Shown here one piece after another: positions 44,934 to 54,843 of a stretch of DNA of 64,000 nucleotides. The DNA is from Bacillus sp. RO2. Its GTDB lineage: Bacteria > Bacillota > Bacilli > Bacillales > Bacillaceae_I. The notes beneath the pieces were generated by a model. It saw only the letters and a program-made list of their open reading frames with translations, was not told the origin of the DNA and did not search any database. Each line of letters begins with the position of its first letter. Positions within the stretch are counted from its first letter, which is position 1. A program made the position numbers and the translations under genes. The stretch lies in NCBI RefSeq assembly GCF_012911845.1, contig NZ_JAAXCU010000057.1:62001-126000 (forward strand). The letters are read 5' to 3'.

Positions 44934-45152
44934 CGCTAATGGATTACAAAAATAAAGAACGACATTCTCCTGGTCACCACCATTGCGAGATTGTCGTTCT
45001 TTTTTGTATAGCTGATTCAGTTTTTCCTTTTTCGTCTTGGTTGTTTTGGTTGTGAGGTTTGCGAGTGCATAGGTGCCTCGGCCGTTTTCGGGATTGCGCT
45101 TGCCTTCGCGGACTTGTTTGTCACGCAGCTTTTTTGCTTTACTTTTTGCCAA
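44883..45152 (-). CDS. Small basic protein (YqkK-like?) with a read-through tail
   Basis: A TTG at 45152 preceded by AGGAGTG starts AKSKAKKLRDKQVREGKRNP, a lysine-rich opening like the small YqkK-type Bacillus proteins of unknown function. Conserved-looking sequence continues to KTKKEKLNQLYKKERQSRN (about residue 55). After that the frame runs through the terminator-like hairpin at 44953-45008 and then into repeat copy 5, adding an atypical Cys/Pro/Gly-rich tail to residue 89. The native stop may have been lost; the tail is probably not functional. Family assignment is tentative. Confidence 0.6.
   Translation of the reverse strand: MAKSKAKKLRDKQVREGKRNPENGRGTYALANLTTKTTKTKKEKLNQLYKKERQSRNGGDQENVVLYFCNPLAPLLISAPGFAFRGACA
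44953..45008. terminator. Bidirectional terminator inside the small gene's 3' end
   Basis: AAAGAACGACA and TGTCGTTCTTT form an 11-base perfect stem with A/T runs on both sides. On the minus strand it follows the conserved part of the small basic gene, yet lies inside the open frame. Confidence 0.85.
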
Positions 45153-45302
45153 AATGATCACTCCTAACATATATTTACAAAGAGTATAACCGAGAATAGG
45201 AATATTGGAAATAGGTTTTCGTTGGATTGCTATATTTTTCTCAAGCTGATTTCTGTTATAATAGCACTATTGTGTAATTTTTGAGAGGTAGGTACGGAAA
45301 CT

Positions 45303-46880
45303 GTGAAAAATGAACTTTTAAATAAAGAGATAGACCGCCGCAGAACCTTTGCGATTATATCCCACCCGGATGCCGGGAAAACGACCTTGACGGAGAAACT
45401 TCTTCTATTCGGTAACGTTATTCGTTCAGCAGGTACGGTAAAAGGGAAGAAGTCTGGAAAATTTGCAACTTCTGACTGGATGGAAATAGAGAAGAAACGT
45501 GGAATCTCGGTAACATCGAGTGTTATGAGTTTTGAGTATATGGATAAGCATATTAACATTCTTGATACACCGGGACACGAAGACTTCAGTGAAGATACGT
45601 ATCGTACGTTGACGGCCGTGGACAGCGCCGTGATGATCATTGACTGCACGAAAGGGGTAGAGCCGCAAACTATCAAGCTTTTCAAGGTTTGTCGTATGCG
45701 CGGTATCCCGATCTTCACGTTCATCAATAAGTTGGACCGTGAAGGAAAAGAGCCGCTTGCGCTGTTAGAAGAGATTGAAGAAGTACTTGGTATCGAGTCT
45801 TATGCGATGAACTGGCCTGTTGGAATGGGGAAACGCTTCTTGGGTGTTTACGACCGTTACAACGAAGTGTTCATTCGTTATCAAGGTAAAGATGAAGAGG
45901 ATCGTATTCCGTTCAAGGAATTGGATGCTGTGGAGGAGATTTCTACTCACCCGACTTTTATCCAAGCAAAAGAAGACTTTGAACTGTTAGAAGAGGCTGG
46001 AAACGACTTCGACATCAATAAAGTAAAAAATGGATTGCAGACTCCTGTATTCTTCGGAAGTGCCATCTCTAACTTTGGTGTGGAAATGTTTTTCCGTACG
46101 TTCTTGGATCTTGCGAGTGAGCCGCAGCCTCGTCAGACGGAAGAGGGGAAGGTAGAGCCAAAATCAACTGATTTCTCTGGCTTCATTTTCAAAATCCAGG
46201 CGAACATGAATCCAGCTCACCGTGACCGTTTGGCATTCTTGCGCATTTGTTCCGGTGTATTTGAGCGTGGAATGACGGTACAGGTTAGCAGAACAGGTAA
46301 ATCGATTAAATTGACTCAGTCCCAACAATTCTTGGCGTCTGACCGTGAGACAGTAGATCACGCATATCCTGGTGATATTATTGGTATCTATGATCCGGGT
46401 GTGTATCAGATTGGAGATTCTCTGTTCAGCGGTGGCAATCAAAAAGTCGAGTTCGATGAGATCCCGACGTTTGCGCCTGAGCTTTTCGTAAAAGTAGAAG
46501 CGAAAAACGTCATGAAAGGGAAGCAATTCGGAAAAGGTATCACCCAGCTTGTGCAGGAAGGTGCTATCCAGTTGTTCCGTCAATACGGCACAGAAGCTTA
46601 CATCCTTGGAGCGGTTGGTCAGCTTCAATTGGATGTATTCGAGTACCGGATGAAAGGCGAGTACAACGTCGAAGTCGTCTACAATATGATTGGCTCAAAA
46701 ATTCCGCGTTGGTTGGAAAGCCAAGACGTCGATACTTCGTTGTTTGATTCCCGTAATATTTTGGTAAAAGACCGCAACGATCAGTATGTTGCCTTGTTTG
46801 ATAACGACTTTTCATTACGATGGTTCCAAGATAAGAATCCAAAAGTCGGCCTGATTGATATTATGGCAGATGAGGATTAA
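45303..46880 (+). CDS. prfC: Peptide chain release factor 3 (GTPase)
   Basis: RF3 is a translational GTPase that recycles RF1/RF2 from the ribosome. The 525-residue protein has G1 SHPDAGKTT, the G2 region [14 protein letters not shown]3 DTPGHEDF, G4 INKLDRE, and the RF3-specific C-terminal part ending [16 protein letters not shown] start at 45303 is read. B. subtilis lacks prfC, so its presence is a difference from that species. Confidence 0.95.
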   Translation: MKNELLNKEIDRRRTFAIISHPDAGKTTLTEKLLLFGNVIRSAGTVKGKKSGKFATSDWMEIEKKRGISVTSSVMSFEYMDKHINILDTPGHEDFSEDTYRTLTAVDSAVMIIDCTKGVEPQTIKLFKVCRMRGIPIFTFINKLDREGKEPLALLEEIEEVLGIESYAMNWPVGMGKRFLGVYDRYNEVFIRYQGKDEEDRIPFKELDAVEEISTHPTFIQAKEDFELLEEAGNDFDINKVKNGLQTPVFFGSAISNFGVEMFFRTFLDLASEPQPRQTEEGKVEPKSTDFSGFIFKIQANMNPAHRDRLAFLRICSGVFERGMTVQVSRTGKSIKLTQSQQFLASDRETVDHAYPGDIIGIYDPGVYQIGDSLFSGGNQKVEFDEIPTFAPELFVKVEAKNVMKGKQFGKGITQLVQEGAIQLFRQYGTEAYILGAVGQLQLDVFEYRMKGEYNVEVVYNMIGSKIPRWLESQDVDTSLFDSRNILVKDRNDQYVALFDNDFSLRWFQDKNPKVGLIDIMADED

Positions 46881-46892
46881 GTTTTAATTCAT

Positions 46893-46940
46893 ATGAAGCT
46901 CAGAATACCCTTTCAAGCAGGGTGTTTTGGGCTTTTTTGT
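46893..46940 (+). terminator. Terminator after prfC
   Basis: An ATACCCT/AGGGTGT-centred stem with flanking GCTCAGAA pairing partly with TTTTGGGC, followed by TTTTTT. Confidence 0.75.
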
Positions 46941-46943
46941 TGG

Positions 46944-47092
46944 ATGAAGACACTTTCGGGGGAGTTTTGTAGTTGAAAATGTCTTCATAATTATGTTGAA
47001 GACAATCCGACGGTAGTTTTTTGGTTGAGAGTGTCTTCATTAGCTGCATAAAGACCATTTCGAGTAAGTTTTTGGGTTATGACTGTCTTCAT
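46944..47092. repeat. Palindromic 'gaagac-gtcttc' repeat, three units
   Basis: Three units of about 50 bases. ATGAAGACA...TGTCTTCAT, TGAAGACAATCC...GTGTCTTCA and AAAGACCATTT...CTGTCTTCAT. Each can fold on itself and each has a T/G-rich centre (AGTTTTGTAG, AGTTTTTTGG, AGTTTTTGGG). It is related to the pair at 39145. The gap 46881-47198 holds nothing else. Confidence 0.82.
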
Positions 47093-47198
47093 CACTTGGC
47101 TGGTTAAATTAATGAACACAAATTAGAAGAAACCCTAAAAAAACTTTGTTCCCACGACGATATAATAACGAGAAAGCACGGGATTAGGGGGCAGATTT

Positions 47199-47621
47199 GT
47201 GGGTGATGAAAAGAATAAGTTAATGTGGCTAGGGCTTTATAGAACTAGACATTTTGTAGTCGGTGGGATGACCATTTTACAAGTGAACGGGCGTGAAGTG
47301 ACGACGGGCAGTACGAAAGTGTACATGGAAGAGCTAAATATGGAGAAATTGCGCTTTATCAGCAGGGTGCAGATTCCTGAAGACAGTAATGTTCTATTAG
47401 GATTAACATTTATGGTTGCCGATCAATTACTTGAATTTAAAGCCAATATCCTTGGGGTTCAGGCAAATGTAAAAAAGAGAAGGTACACATATTTGGTAGA
47501 ATTTATTATTGAAAATGATAGCGACAGGCAGTCCCTCCTGACATTTGTAAATAAAATTCAGTTGGCAAATAAACAAAAGAAATTGAGAAGTGTGACAGAG
47601 ATAGCTGTGGAAGTGGAATAA
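47199..47621 (+). CDS. PilZ-like domain protein
   Basis: A 140-residue cytoplasmic protein read from a GTG with GGGGG eight bases upstream. The region from residue 43 (EELNMEKLRFISRVQIPEDS) through LLEFKANILGVQANVKKRRY to YLVEFIIENDSDRQSLLTFV resembles the beta-barrel part of PilZ domains. The usual c-di-GMP-binding residues (RxxxR and D/NxSxxG) are not clearly present: DxSxxG is replaced by MEELNME. So it may be a degenerate PilZ that does not bind c-di-GMP. The call is tentative. Confidence 0.6.
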   Translation: MGDEKNKLMWLGLYRTRHFVVGGMTILQVNGREVTTGSTKVYMEELNMEKLRFISRVQIPEDSNVLLGLTFMVADQLLEFKANILGVQANVKKRRYTYLVEFIIENDSDRQSLLTFVNKIQLANKQKKLRSVTEIAVEVE

Positions 47622-47631
47622 ATATTGTAAA

Positions 47632-47662
47632 GGAAGCCACCAGAGATTGGTGGTTTTTCTTT
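47632..47662 (+). terminator. Terminator after the PilZ-like gene
   Basis: CCACCAGAGATTGGTGG hairpin with a T-run. Confidence 0.82.
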
Positions 47663-47681
47663 TGAAATTTTCCATGAAAAA

Positions 47682-47708
47682 TGAAACCTATTATTCTTAT
47701 TAAACGTC
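47682..47708 (+). promoter_or_regulatory. ECF-type promoter of the sigma/anti-sigma pair
   Basis: TGAAAC at 47682-47687, a 17-base spacer and CGTC at 47705-47708. This is the Bacillus ECF pattern (for example SigM/SigX/SigV: T-G-A/T-A-A-C, CGTC) and would allow the downstream sigma factor to drive its own gene. Confidence 0.7.
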
Positions 47709-47739
47709 AAACAGAAAAAAACAAGAAGGAGGGGGCGGA

Positions 47740-48303
47740 TTGGCTAGGGAGAATGAGTTGTCGGAGGAAAAACGGGAAGAAATGGTTGTGTGGGCTATGG
47801 ATCACTATGGTGAAGAGATTAAGCGTTTAATCTACACATATGTGCGAAATTATGCCGTGGTTGACGACTTGTCACAGGAAGTGTTTGTGAAAGTTTATAA
47901 GAATTTACATCTTTTCCGAGGGGATAGCGAGTTGAAAACGTGGATCTATAGGATCGCCATTAATATCTCCAAGGATTATTTGAGAAGTTTCAAGCATAAG
48001 GTCAAGGAGTTGGTCCAGCCGTTTCTGGCAGGCGGTGAACTGACGGATGAGAAGGTTTTGATATCGGAGGAAAGGCAAGAGCTTGCTGCTGTGGTAATGA
48101 GTTTGCCACTGAAATATAGGGAGGTTCTTATTTTACACTATTATCGAGACTTTTCAGTGGAAGAAATTTCAGAGCTTTTGGAAGTAAACAAGAATACTGT
48201 GAAGACGAGGCTCAAACGTGGAAGAGATAAGGTGAGAGTATACATAATGGAAGGAGGCGATAAACATGAGCAAGTACTCTCGACTAGAAAGCGATCACTT
48301 TAA
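47740..48303 (+). CDS. ECF-family RNA polymerase sigma factor
   Basis: A 187-residue group 4 sigma factor, read from a TTG after AAGGAGGGGG. Region 2 contains YVRNYAVVDDLSQEVFVKVY and LKTWIYRIAINISKDYLRS. Region 4 contains SLPLKYREVLILHYYRDFSV and EISELLEVNKNTVKTRLKRG (helix-turn-helix). It overlaps the next gene, a probable membrane anti-sigma factor, by 38 bases, and an ECF-type promoter precedes it. Extracytoplasmic stress is the usual trigger, but the signal here is unknown. Confidence 0.92.
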   Translation: MARENELSEEKREEMVVWAMDHYGEEIKRLIYTYVRNYAVVDDLSQEVFVKVYKNLHLFRGDSELKTWIYRIAINISKDYLRSFKHKVKELVQPFLAGGELTDEKVLISEERQELAAVVMSLPLKYREVLILHYYRDFSVEEISELLEVNKNTVKTRLKRGRDKVRVYIMEGGDKHEQVLSTRKRSL

Positions 48304-48850
48304 ACAGGAAATGGACCATTTCATTTCGCCAAATTCTTTATTTACTAGTGTAGACCGGGAACGAGTGTTGGAGAGAATTAAGGGAGCGAAAAAGAGAAAA
48401 CGCTGGTGGGGACATCCAAGGATTGTGTTGAGTGTGCTACTCTTGTTCATTGTTTCCGGTACACTTTATGGGGTAATGCAAACAACAACGGACAACGAGA
48501 CCATCTCTGCGGAATTTGTTTTGAGTAATATATCTACAGGAATGAGCAAGCAGGAGGTCCGTAACATACTTGGTACCAATTATGTAGAGGTTGAACAGTC
48601 GATGGACAGTGGTCCCGTCTTTACATTAAATCGCTACGACTTTCCAGTTGAGGAAGGCTATGTTTTTGAATCCCCAATGGATTTCTTGGATATAGAAGGT
48701 GTACGAAGTGGAAAGATGAGACTGCAAGTTATGGTTCAATACGATGGTGAATCATTAAAAGGTTATTCTATAATTTTTAAAGAGGAAAATGGAAAAACAG
48801 TGATTCATAGGGTCTTTGGTGACGATATTCAGGTGATACCAGTAGATTGA
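48266..48850 (+). CDS. Probable membrane-bound anti-sigma factor
   Basis: A 194-residue protein overlapping the sigma gene. A cytoplasmic N-terminus of about 50 residues (basic, KKRKRWWGHPR) is followed by one membrane helix (IVLSVLLLFIVSGTLYGVM) and an outer domain of about 120 residues. That domain contains SNISTGMSKQEVRNILGTNY, which resembles the SmpA/BamE-type 'GMSxxEVxxxLG' module. Position and topology make it the likely inhibitor of the sigma factor. No zinc-binding HxxxCxxC motif is present. Confidence 0.78.
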   Translation: MSKYSRLESDHFKQEMDHFISPNSLFTSVDRERVLERIKGAKKRKRWWGHPRIVLSVLLLFIVSGTLYGVMQTTTDNETISAEFVLSNISTGMSKQEVRNILGTNYVEVEQSMDSGPVFTLNRYDFPVEEGYVFESPMDFLDIEGVRSGKMRLQVMVQYDGESLKGYSIIFKEENGKTVIHRVFGDDIQVIPVD

Positions 48851-48929
48851 TTTTTCTTATATAGAAGCAGTAAAACTGCTATACTAACATTAGAAGATTT
48901 TCGGATGAGATAGAAAAGAGGTTTTCAGA

Positions 48930-49154
48930 TTGTTGGTAAAGCTGGTTTTAGCATTGATTATTCCTGCGCTGCTCGTGGTCTTTTTTACAAGGGTGACCTA
49001 TAATCTGTATGTGGGTACAGGTTTGGCGGTAGCACTTATTTTAGTTTCTATTTTTAAAGGACACGGGAACGAGTGGTTTGTTATTGTAGTGGACGTCCTT
49101 TCTTTAGTGATTGGATTTTTGTATGCGAGGAAAATGGTAGGGAAATTCAAATAG
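48930..49154 (+). CDS. csbA: CsbA family small membrane protein
   Basis: A 74-residue protein with two to three membrane segments (VLALIIPALLVVFFT, YVGTGLAVALILVSIF, VVDVLSLVIGFLYARK). B. subtilis csbA is the same size, is SigB-controlled and lies immediately upstream of uvrB, as here apart from one inserted gene. A TTG start is read after AGAGG. No SigB promoter was recognised; a 6-bp hairpin (AGCAGT/ACTGCT) lies at 48865-48879. The role is unknown. Confidence 0.85.
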   Translation: MLVKLVLALIIPALLVVFFTRVTYNLYVGTGLAVALILVSIFKGHGNEWFVIVVDVLSLVIGFLYARKMVGKFK

Positions 49155-49155
49155 A

Positions 49156-49206
49156 AAAAGAGGGAGTGGCTTTTCCGGATTACGGAAGGTCTGCTCCCTC
49201 TTTTGC
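49156..49206. terminator. Bidirectional terminator csbA / lipoprotein gene
   Basis: AAAGAGGGAG and CTCCCTCTTTT pair over an inner TTCCG/CGGAA stem, serving both convergent genes. Confidence 0.88.
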
Positions 49207-49698
49207 TTGTTGGGCTGCTTGTTGATAGGCTGTCAATGCTTCTTGTTCTTCAGCGGTCGTCGACTCGAGTAGTGCAGGTCTCACTACCCAAAGCGGGTCT
49301 TTACCAAAGGTCTCCCCGTAGCCTGTAAGAACTCCTTCAAAAGTAAGTACGTCCCCGACTTTCGGTGGAGGATTCAAATCATCTGCAAAAGTAACTAGAA
49401 TGGCCGGGAGTAGCGGTTCCTGCAACTCATAGGTAGAATTATTTTCTACACGCGTCACCGTGGCAGTCCACCTAACGGACTTGTCTTTATTAGCTTTGAT
49501 GAAATCATGGACATATGCTCCATTCACTTCACTGTAGGTTAGTTCTTCCTCGGGACTTTCCAATGCACGTTCATCTATATAAGGTAAATCTAGCGTTTCT
49601 TCAGGAATATCGTGGGACGCACAGCCCGTCATTAATATAATCATCAAAGCTATGCAAAACATTTTTCTACTGCGAGTACTGACAAAAAACTTTTTCAT
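49180..49698 (-). CDS. Putative lipoprotein with OB-fold (tRNA_anti-like) domain
   Basis: A 172-residue exported lipoprotein. The ATG at 49698 has GGAGAG seven bases upstream (ATG 49701 is nearly equal). A lipobox LMTGC follows the hydrophobic segment MFCIALMIILM, predicting lipid-modified Cys at about residue 25. The rest reads like a small OB-fold of the tRNA_anti-like type: VNGAYVHDFIKANKDKSVRW, VTRVENNSTYEL, VGDVLTFEGVLTGYGETFG. No catalytic residue is visible. The gene is inserted between csbA and uvrB. Confidence 0.72.
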   Translation of the reverse strand: MKKFFVSTRSRKMFCIALMIILMTGCASHDIPEETLDLPYIDERALESPEEELTYSEVNGAYVHDFIKANKDKSVRWTATVTRVENNSTYELQEPLLPAILVTFADDLNPPPKVGDVLTFEGVLTGYGETFGKDPLWVVRPALLESTTAEEQEALTAYQQAAQQAKEGADLP

Positions 49699-49820
49699 CA
49701 TAAATCTCTCCAAAACTAGTTTCTGATTCCCAATACATGATAATGATAAGAATATAGAAAACACTCTTTAAACGCAACATAGACGGGTATAGAGAAAAAA
49801 GATATTTTTTATAAAAAACA

Positions 49821-49834
49821 CGAATATCAGTTCG
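49821..49834 (+). promoter_or_regulatory. LexA (SOS) box upstream of uvrB
   Basis: CGAATATCAGTTCG, flanked by A and T to give the inverted repeat ACGAA-N6-TTCGT. The Bacillus LexA consensus is CGAACRNRYGTTCG; the visible differences are small. A possible -10 (TAGAAT, 49865-49870) follows. Confidence 0.72.
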
Positions 49835-49912
49835 TATTTTTGTTGTTTTAGGCCAATGTTGTGATAGAATGTTGGTAGAAGTTAGATGAACGGAAATGGA
49901 GGCTTTTTGTGG

Positions 49913-51892
49913 ATGGAACAGTTTGAGTTAGTTTCTGGATATAAGCCAGATGGAGATCAGCCAACCGCGATCACGGAGATTGTAGAAGGCATCAAAAACG
50001 GAAAAAAGCATCAGACACTTCTTGGCGCAACAGGTACAGGTAAGACATTTACTGTTTCTAATGTGATACAGGCAGTAAACAAACCGACGTTAATTATCGC
50101 CCACAACAAAACGTTGGCAGGGCAATTATATAGTGAGTTCAAGGAATTTTTCCCTAACAACGCAGTCGAGTATTTTGTTAGTTATTATGATTACTATCAA
50201 CCAGAAGCGTATGTACCTTCCACTGACACATTCATAGAAAAAGACGCAAGCATCAATGATGAAATCGATAAGCTCCGCCACTCAGCAACGGCATCCCTTT
50301 TTGAGCGGAACGACGTTATCATCATCGCCAGTGTGTCTTGTATCTATGGCTTGGGGTCACCGGAGGAATACCGTGACCTTGTTGTAAGCTTAAGAACTGG
50401 TATGGAAAAAGAACGAAATGTGTTACTGCGCGACTTAGTAGACATCCAGTACAGCAGGAATGATATTGACTTCAAGCGCGGGACATTCCGGGTTCGCGGT
50501 GATGTGGTGGAGATTTTCCCGGCATCTCGCGACGAACACTGCATTCGGGTGGAATTTTTCGGCGACGAAATAGATCGGATAAGAGAAGTGGATGCACTAA
50601 CAGGGGAAATTCTTGGAGATCGTAACCATGTTTCCATTTTCCCGGCTTCCCACTTCGTAACCCGAGAAGAGAAGATGAAAAAGGCCATCGTCAATATTCA
50701 GGCAGAATTAGAAGAGCGACTAGAAGAGCTTCGCGAGGCAGGTAAACTGCTAGAAGCTCAACGACTGGAACAGCGGACCCGATATGACCTGGAAATGATG
50801 GCGGAGATGGGTTTTTGTTCTGGAATCGAGAACTATTCCCGTCACTTGACCCTGCGTCCGGCTGGCTCGACACCATACACTCTGATGGATTTCTTCCCGG
50901 AAGATTTTCTGCTGGTAATTGACGAATCCCACGTTACGCTTCCTCAAATCAGAGGGATGTTCAATGGGGACCAGGCAAGAAAGCAAGTCCTGGTAGACCA
51001 TGGGTTTCGCCTGCCGTCTGCCAAGGATAACCGACCTTTGAGGTTTGAGGAATTTGAAAAGAAAACCGCTCAACTTGTCTATGTTTCTGCAACACCAGGA
51101 CCATACGAGCTGGAGCATACACCGAAAATGGTGGAACAGATCATCCGACCAACCGGACTGCTTGATCCCATCATTGAAGTTCGTCCGATAAAAGGTCAGA
51201 TTGATGACCTGATCGGCGAGATCCATCAACGAGTGGAAAAGGATGAAAGAGTCCTTGTCACTACCCTGACCAAAAAAATGTCTGAGGATCTTACCGCGTA
51301 CCTGAAGGAGCTCGGCATTAAAGTTGCGTACCTGCATTCTGAAATCAAGACCCTTGAACGGATTGAAATTATTAGAGAACTGAGAATGGGTAAGCATGAT
51401 GTCTTAGTTGGAATTAACCTATTGAGGGAAGGTCTAGACATCCCAGAAGTTTCACTTGTCACCATTCTTGATGCAGATAAAGAAGGTTTCCTTCGTTCTG
51501 AACGCTCCTTGATTCAGACGATTGGACGTGCAGCCCGTAACTCGAACGGTAAAGTCATCATGTATGCAGATAAAATAACAAAATCCATGGATATTGCAAT
51601 AAATGAAACAAAGCGTCGCCGGGAAATCCAGGAGGCTTATAATCTAGAGCATGGAATTACGCCGACAACCATCAAGAAAAAGGTGCCGGAACTTATCCGT
51701 GCCACATTCGTAGCCGAGGAAGATGGCAATTACGAAGGAGCAGTACCAACACTCAGACCAAAGAACAAGAAAGAAAGAGAAAAGCTCATAGAAAGCATGG
51801 AGCAGGAAATGAAAGATGCGGCAAAAGCGCTCGATTTCGAACGTGCAGCCGAGCTTCGTGACCTCATCTTAGAGCTCAAAGCGGAAGGATGA
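49913..51892 (+). CDS. uvrB: UvrB, excinuclease ABC subunit B
   Basis: UvrB receives damaged DNA from UvrA and forms the pre-incision complex for UvrC. The 659-residue protein starts [20 protein letters not shown] (ATG 49913, GGAGG 10 bases upstream). It has Walker A GATGTGKT, the beta-hairpin region [10 protein letters not shown], helicase motifs [11 protein letters not shown] and [14 protein letters not shown], and the C-terminal UVR coiled coil ([20 protein letters not shown]). uvrA follows eight bases later. Confidence 0.97.
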   Translation: MEQFELVSGYKPDGDQPTAITEIVEGIKNGKKHQTLLGATGTGKTFTVSNVIQAVNKPTLIIAHNKTLAGQLYSEFKEFFPNNAVEYFVSYYDYYQPEAYVPSTDTFIEKDASINDEIDKLRHSATASLFERNDVIIIASVSCIYGLGSPEEYRDLVVSLRTGMEKERNVLLRDLVDIQYSRNDIDFKRGTFRVRGDVVEIFPASRDEHCIRVEFFGDEIDRIREVDALTGEILGDRNHVSIFPASHFVTREEKMKKAIVNIQAELEERLEELREAGKLLEAQRLEQRTRYDLEMMAEMGFCSGIENYSRHLTLRPAGSTPYTLMDFFPEDFLLVIDESHVTLPQIRGMFNGDQARKQVLVDHGFRLPSAKDNRPLRFEEFEKKTAQLVYVSATPGPYELEHTPKMVEQIIRPTGLLDPIIEVRPIKGQIDDLIGEIHQRVEKDERVLVTTLTKKMSEDLTAYLKELGIKVAYLHSEIKTLERIEIIRELRMGKHDVLVGINLLREGLDIPEVSLVTILDADKEGFLRSERSLIQTIGRAARNSNGKVIMYADKITKSMDIAINETKRRREIQEAYNLEHGITPTTIKKKVPELIRATFVAEEDGNYEGAVPTLRPKNKKEREKLIESMEQEMKDAAKALDFERAAELRDLILELKAEG

Positions 51893-51899
51893 CATAAGG

Positions 51900-54776
51900 A
51901 TGGCAATGGATAAAATAGTAGTAAAAGGGGCCAGAGCCCATAACCTAAAAAACATTGATGTAACGATTCCCCGCGATAAATTAGTGGTGTTGACGGGGCT
52001 TTCAGGATCGGGGAAATCCTCTCTAGCCTTTGACACCATCTATGCAGAAGGACAACGCCGTTATGTAGAGTCCCTTTCTGCCTATGCGCGACAATTCCTT
52101 GGTCAGATGGACAAACCGGATGTGGATGCCATTGAAGGGCTATCCCCTGCCATCTCCATCGACCAGAAGACGACAAGTCGTAACCCTCGTTCAACCGTGG
52201 GAACGGTAACGGAAATCTATGATTATCTTCGTCTTCTTTTTGCAAGGGTAGGTAGGCCCACATGTCCAAAACACGGTATCGAGATATCTTCGCAAACAAT
52301 AGAGCAAATGGTAGATAGGATTATGGAATATCCGGAACGGACAAAACTTCAAATTCTTGCTCCTGTCATCCAAGGCCGTAAAGGGACGCATGTGAAAACA
52401 CTTGAGGACATTAAGAAACAAGGATATGTCCGGGTACGTGTGAACGGTGAAATGATGGAAATATCCGATGATATTGAGTTAGAAAAAAACAAGAAGCATT
52501 CTATTGAAGTAGTAATAGACCGTATTGTCGTAAAAGAAGGCGTGGAAACCCGTCTGTCAGATTCATTGGAATCGGCTATCAGGCTTGGGGAAGGAAAAGT
52601 GATTGTGGATGTAATTGGGGAAGAGGAACTGCTTTTCAGTGAGCATCATGCTTGTCCACAATGTGGATTCTCCATTGGTGAATTAGAACCAAGAATGTTC
52701 TCCTTTAACAGCCCTTATGGAGCATGCCAAAAATGTGATGGTTTAGGCACACAGCTGGAAGTGGATATTGATTTGGTGCTGCCAAATAAGAACCTCAGCC
52801 TCAAAGAACATGCACTTGCGCCTTGGGAGCCGACAAGTTCACAATATTATCCACAAATGCTGCAAGCGGTGTGCAATCACTACGGCATTGACATGGAAGT
52901 ACCGGTAAAAGATATCCCCAAGAATCTTTTAGATAAGGTGCTTTATGGTAGTGGGAAGGAAGAAATATACTTCCGATATGAAAATGACTTTGGTCAAGTG
53001 CGAGAAAGCTATATCCTCTTTGAGGGAGTTATCCCCAATGTGGAAAGACGCTATAAGGAGACGAGTTCCGACTACATCCGAGAACAGATGGAAAAGTATA
53101 TGGCTCAGCAACCATGTCCTACTTGTAAAGGGAACCGTTTGAAACTAGAAAGCTTATCGGTGCTTATCAACAATAATCATATCGGGAATGTAACTAACTT
53201 TTCTATCGTAGAAGCTTTAGATTTCTTTGAGGGTCTAGAGCTGACGGAAAAAGAAAGAAAGATTGCCCATATGATTTTGCGAGAAATTGAGGAACGTCTT
53301 GGTTTCTTGAACAATGTCGGATTGGATTATTTGACGATGAGTCGTTCTGCCGGAACACTTTCTGGTGGAGAAGCACAACGGATTCGTCTGGCAACCCAAA
53401 TTGGTTCAAGACTTACAGGAGTCCTTTATATCCTCGATGAGCCGTCTATCGGACTTCATCAGCGAGACAATGACCGATTGATTCAAACGCTCAAAAACAT
53501 GCGTGATATAGGTAATACGTTAATTGTAGTCGAACATGATGAAGACACCATGATGGCAGCGGATTATTTGCTTGATATAGGACCTGGAGCAGGTGTTCAC
53601 GGTGGTCAGGTAATTTCAGCTGGTACACCTGAAGAAGTAATGAACGATGAGAACTCTTTAACTGGTCAGTATCTATCAGGCAAGAAGTTCATTCCACTTC
53701 CGACAGAAAGAAAAGTCGTAAAGGACCGCTTCATTGAAGTAATCGGTGCGAATGAAAACAATTTAAGCAATGTGGATGTGAAAATACCGCTTGGCTGTTT
53801 TGTGGCAGTGACAGGGGTGTCAGGATCAGGGAAAAGTACATTAATTAATGAAATTTTGCATAAGGCGCTTGCACAGCGTTTGCATAATGCAAAGACTAAA
53901 CCTGGCCAACATAAAGAGATTCGAGGAATTGATCAACTTGATAAGGTAATTGATATCGATCAGTCTCCAATTGGAAGAACCCCACGTTCTAACCCTGCCA
54001 CCTACACAGGGGTATTTGATGACATCCGTGATGTATTTGCTTCTACCAATGAAGCGAAAGTTCGTGGATATAAGAAAGGTCGTTTCTCTTTCAATGTAAA
54101 AGGCGGACGCTGTGAAGCATGTCGCGGGGATGGAATTATTAAAATTGAAATGCATTTCCTTCCTGATGTGTATGTACCGTGTGAAGTGTGTCACGGCAAA
54201 CGTTATAATCGCGAAACGCTTGAAGTGCAGTACAAAGGGAAAAACATAGATGATATTTTGAAAATGACCGTTGAGGATGCGGTGAGTTTCTTTGAAAATA
54301 TACCGAAGATCAAGCGGAAGCTGCAGACTATTTACGATGTTGGCTTGGGGTATATTACACTCGGTCAACCGGCAACCACTCTATCTGGTGGGGAAGCGCA
54401 ACGTGTAAAACTTGCATCAGAGTTGCACCGTAGATCTACAGGTCGCTCTCTCTATATCTTGGATGAGCCGACAACAGGGTTACATGTGGATGACATTTCG
54501 AGGCTGTTAAAGGTTTTACAACGATTAGTGGAGAATGGGGATACCGTGCTTGTTATTGAGCATAACTTAGATGTTATTAAAGCGGTAGATTACATGGTTG
54601 ACCTTGGTCCTGAGGGTGGGGACAAAGGGGGCAGTATCATTGCCACTGGTACACCAGAAGAGGTTATTGAAGTAGAAGCTTCTTATACGGGTCAATACCT
54701 CCGACCTGTATTACTGCGTGACCGTGATCGAATGGAGCAGAAAGTAAAGAAAGTCGAAGCGGTTAGTAAAGGATGA
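51900..54776 (+). CDS. uvrA: UvrA, excinuclease ABC subunit A
   Basis: UvrA finds helix-distorting DNA lesions and loads UvrB. The 958-residue protein has two ABC ATPase halves: Walker [10 protein letters not shown] near residue 35 and GVSGSGKST near 640, with signatures [18 protein letters not shown] and [18 protein letters not shown]. The zinc fingers CPQCG...CQKC and CEACRGDG...[10 protein letters not shown] are present. The start [15 protein letters not shown] is as in Bacillus. Confidence 0.98.
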   Translation: MAMDKIVVKGARAHNLKNIDVTIPRDKLVVLTGLSGSGKSSLAFDTIYAEGQRRYVESLSAYARQFLGQMDKPDVDAIEGLSPAISIDQKTTSRNPRSTVGTVTEIYDYLRLLFARVGRPTCPKHGIEISSQTIEQMVDRIMEYPERTKLQILAPVIQGRKGTHVKTLEDIKKQGYVRVRVNGEMMEISDDIELEKNKKHSIEVVIDRIVVKEGVETRLSDSLESAIRLGEGKVIVDVIGEEELLFSEHHACPQCGFSIGELEPRMFSFNSPYGACQKCDGLGTQLEVDIDLVLPNKNLSLKEHALAPWEPTSSQYYPQMLQAVCNHYGIDMEVPVKDIPKNLLDKVLYGSGKEEIYFRYENDFGQVRESYILFEGVIPNVERRYKETSSDYIREQMEKYMAQQPCPTCKGNRLKLESLSVLINNNHIGNVTNFSIVEALDFFEGLELTEKERKIAHMILREIEERLGFLNNVGLDYLTMSRSAGTLSGGEAQRIRLATQIGSRLTGVLYILDEPSIGLHQRDNDRLIQTLKNMRDIGNTLIVVEHDEDTMMAADYLLDIGPGAGVHGGQVISAGTPEEVMNDENSLTGQYLSGKKFIPLPTERKVVKDRFIEVIGANENNLSNVDVKIPLGCFVAVTGVSGSGKSTLINEILHKALAQRLHNAKTKPGQHKEIRGIDQLDKVIDIDQSPIGRTPRSNPATYTGVFDDIRDVFASTNEAKVRGYKKGRFSFNVKGGRCEACRGDGIIKIEMHFLPDVYVPCEVCHGKRYNRETLEVQYKGKNIDDILKMTVEDAVSFFENIPKIKRKLQTIYDVGLGYITLGQPATTLSGGEAQRVKLASELHRRSTGRSLYILDEPTTGLHVDDISRLLKVLQRLVENGDTVLVIEHNLDVIKAVDYMVDLGPEGGDKGGSIIATGTPEEVIEVEASYTGQYLRPVLLRDRDRMEQKVKKVEAVSKG

Positions 54777-54793
54777 CTTTAAGGATTAGATGA

Positions 54794-54840
54794 AAAAGAG
54801 GATGGTTATGCCAATTTGGCAACCATCCTTCTTTTTTGTA
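54794..54840. terminator. Terminator after uvrA (bidirectional)
   Basis: AGGATGGTTATGCCA pairs with TGGCAACCATCCT, with A-rich sequence before and a T-run after. Confidence 0.93.
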
Positions 54841-54843
54841 TTT

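Noticed and set aside
50750-51397. 215-residue minus-strand ORF
   Set aside because: Shadow of uvrB on the opposite strand; no domain or start signal.
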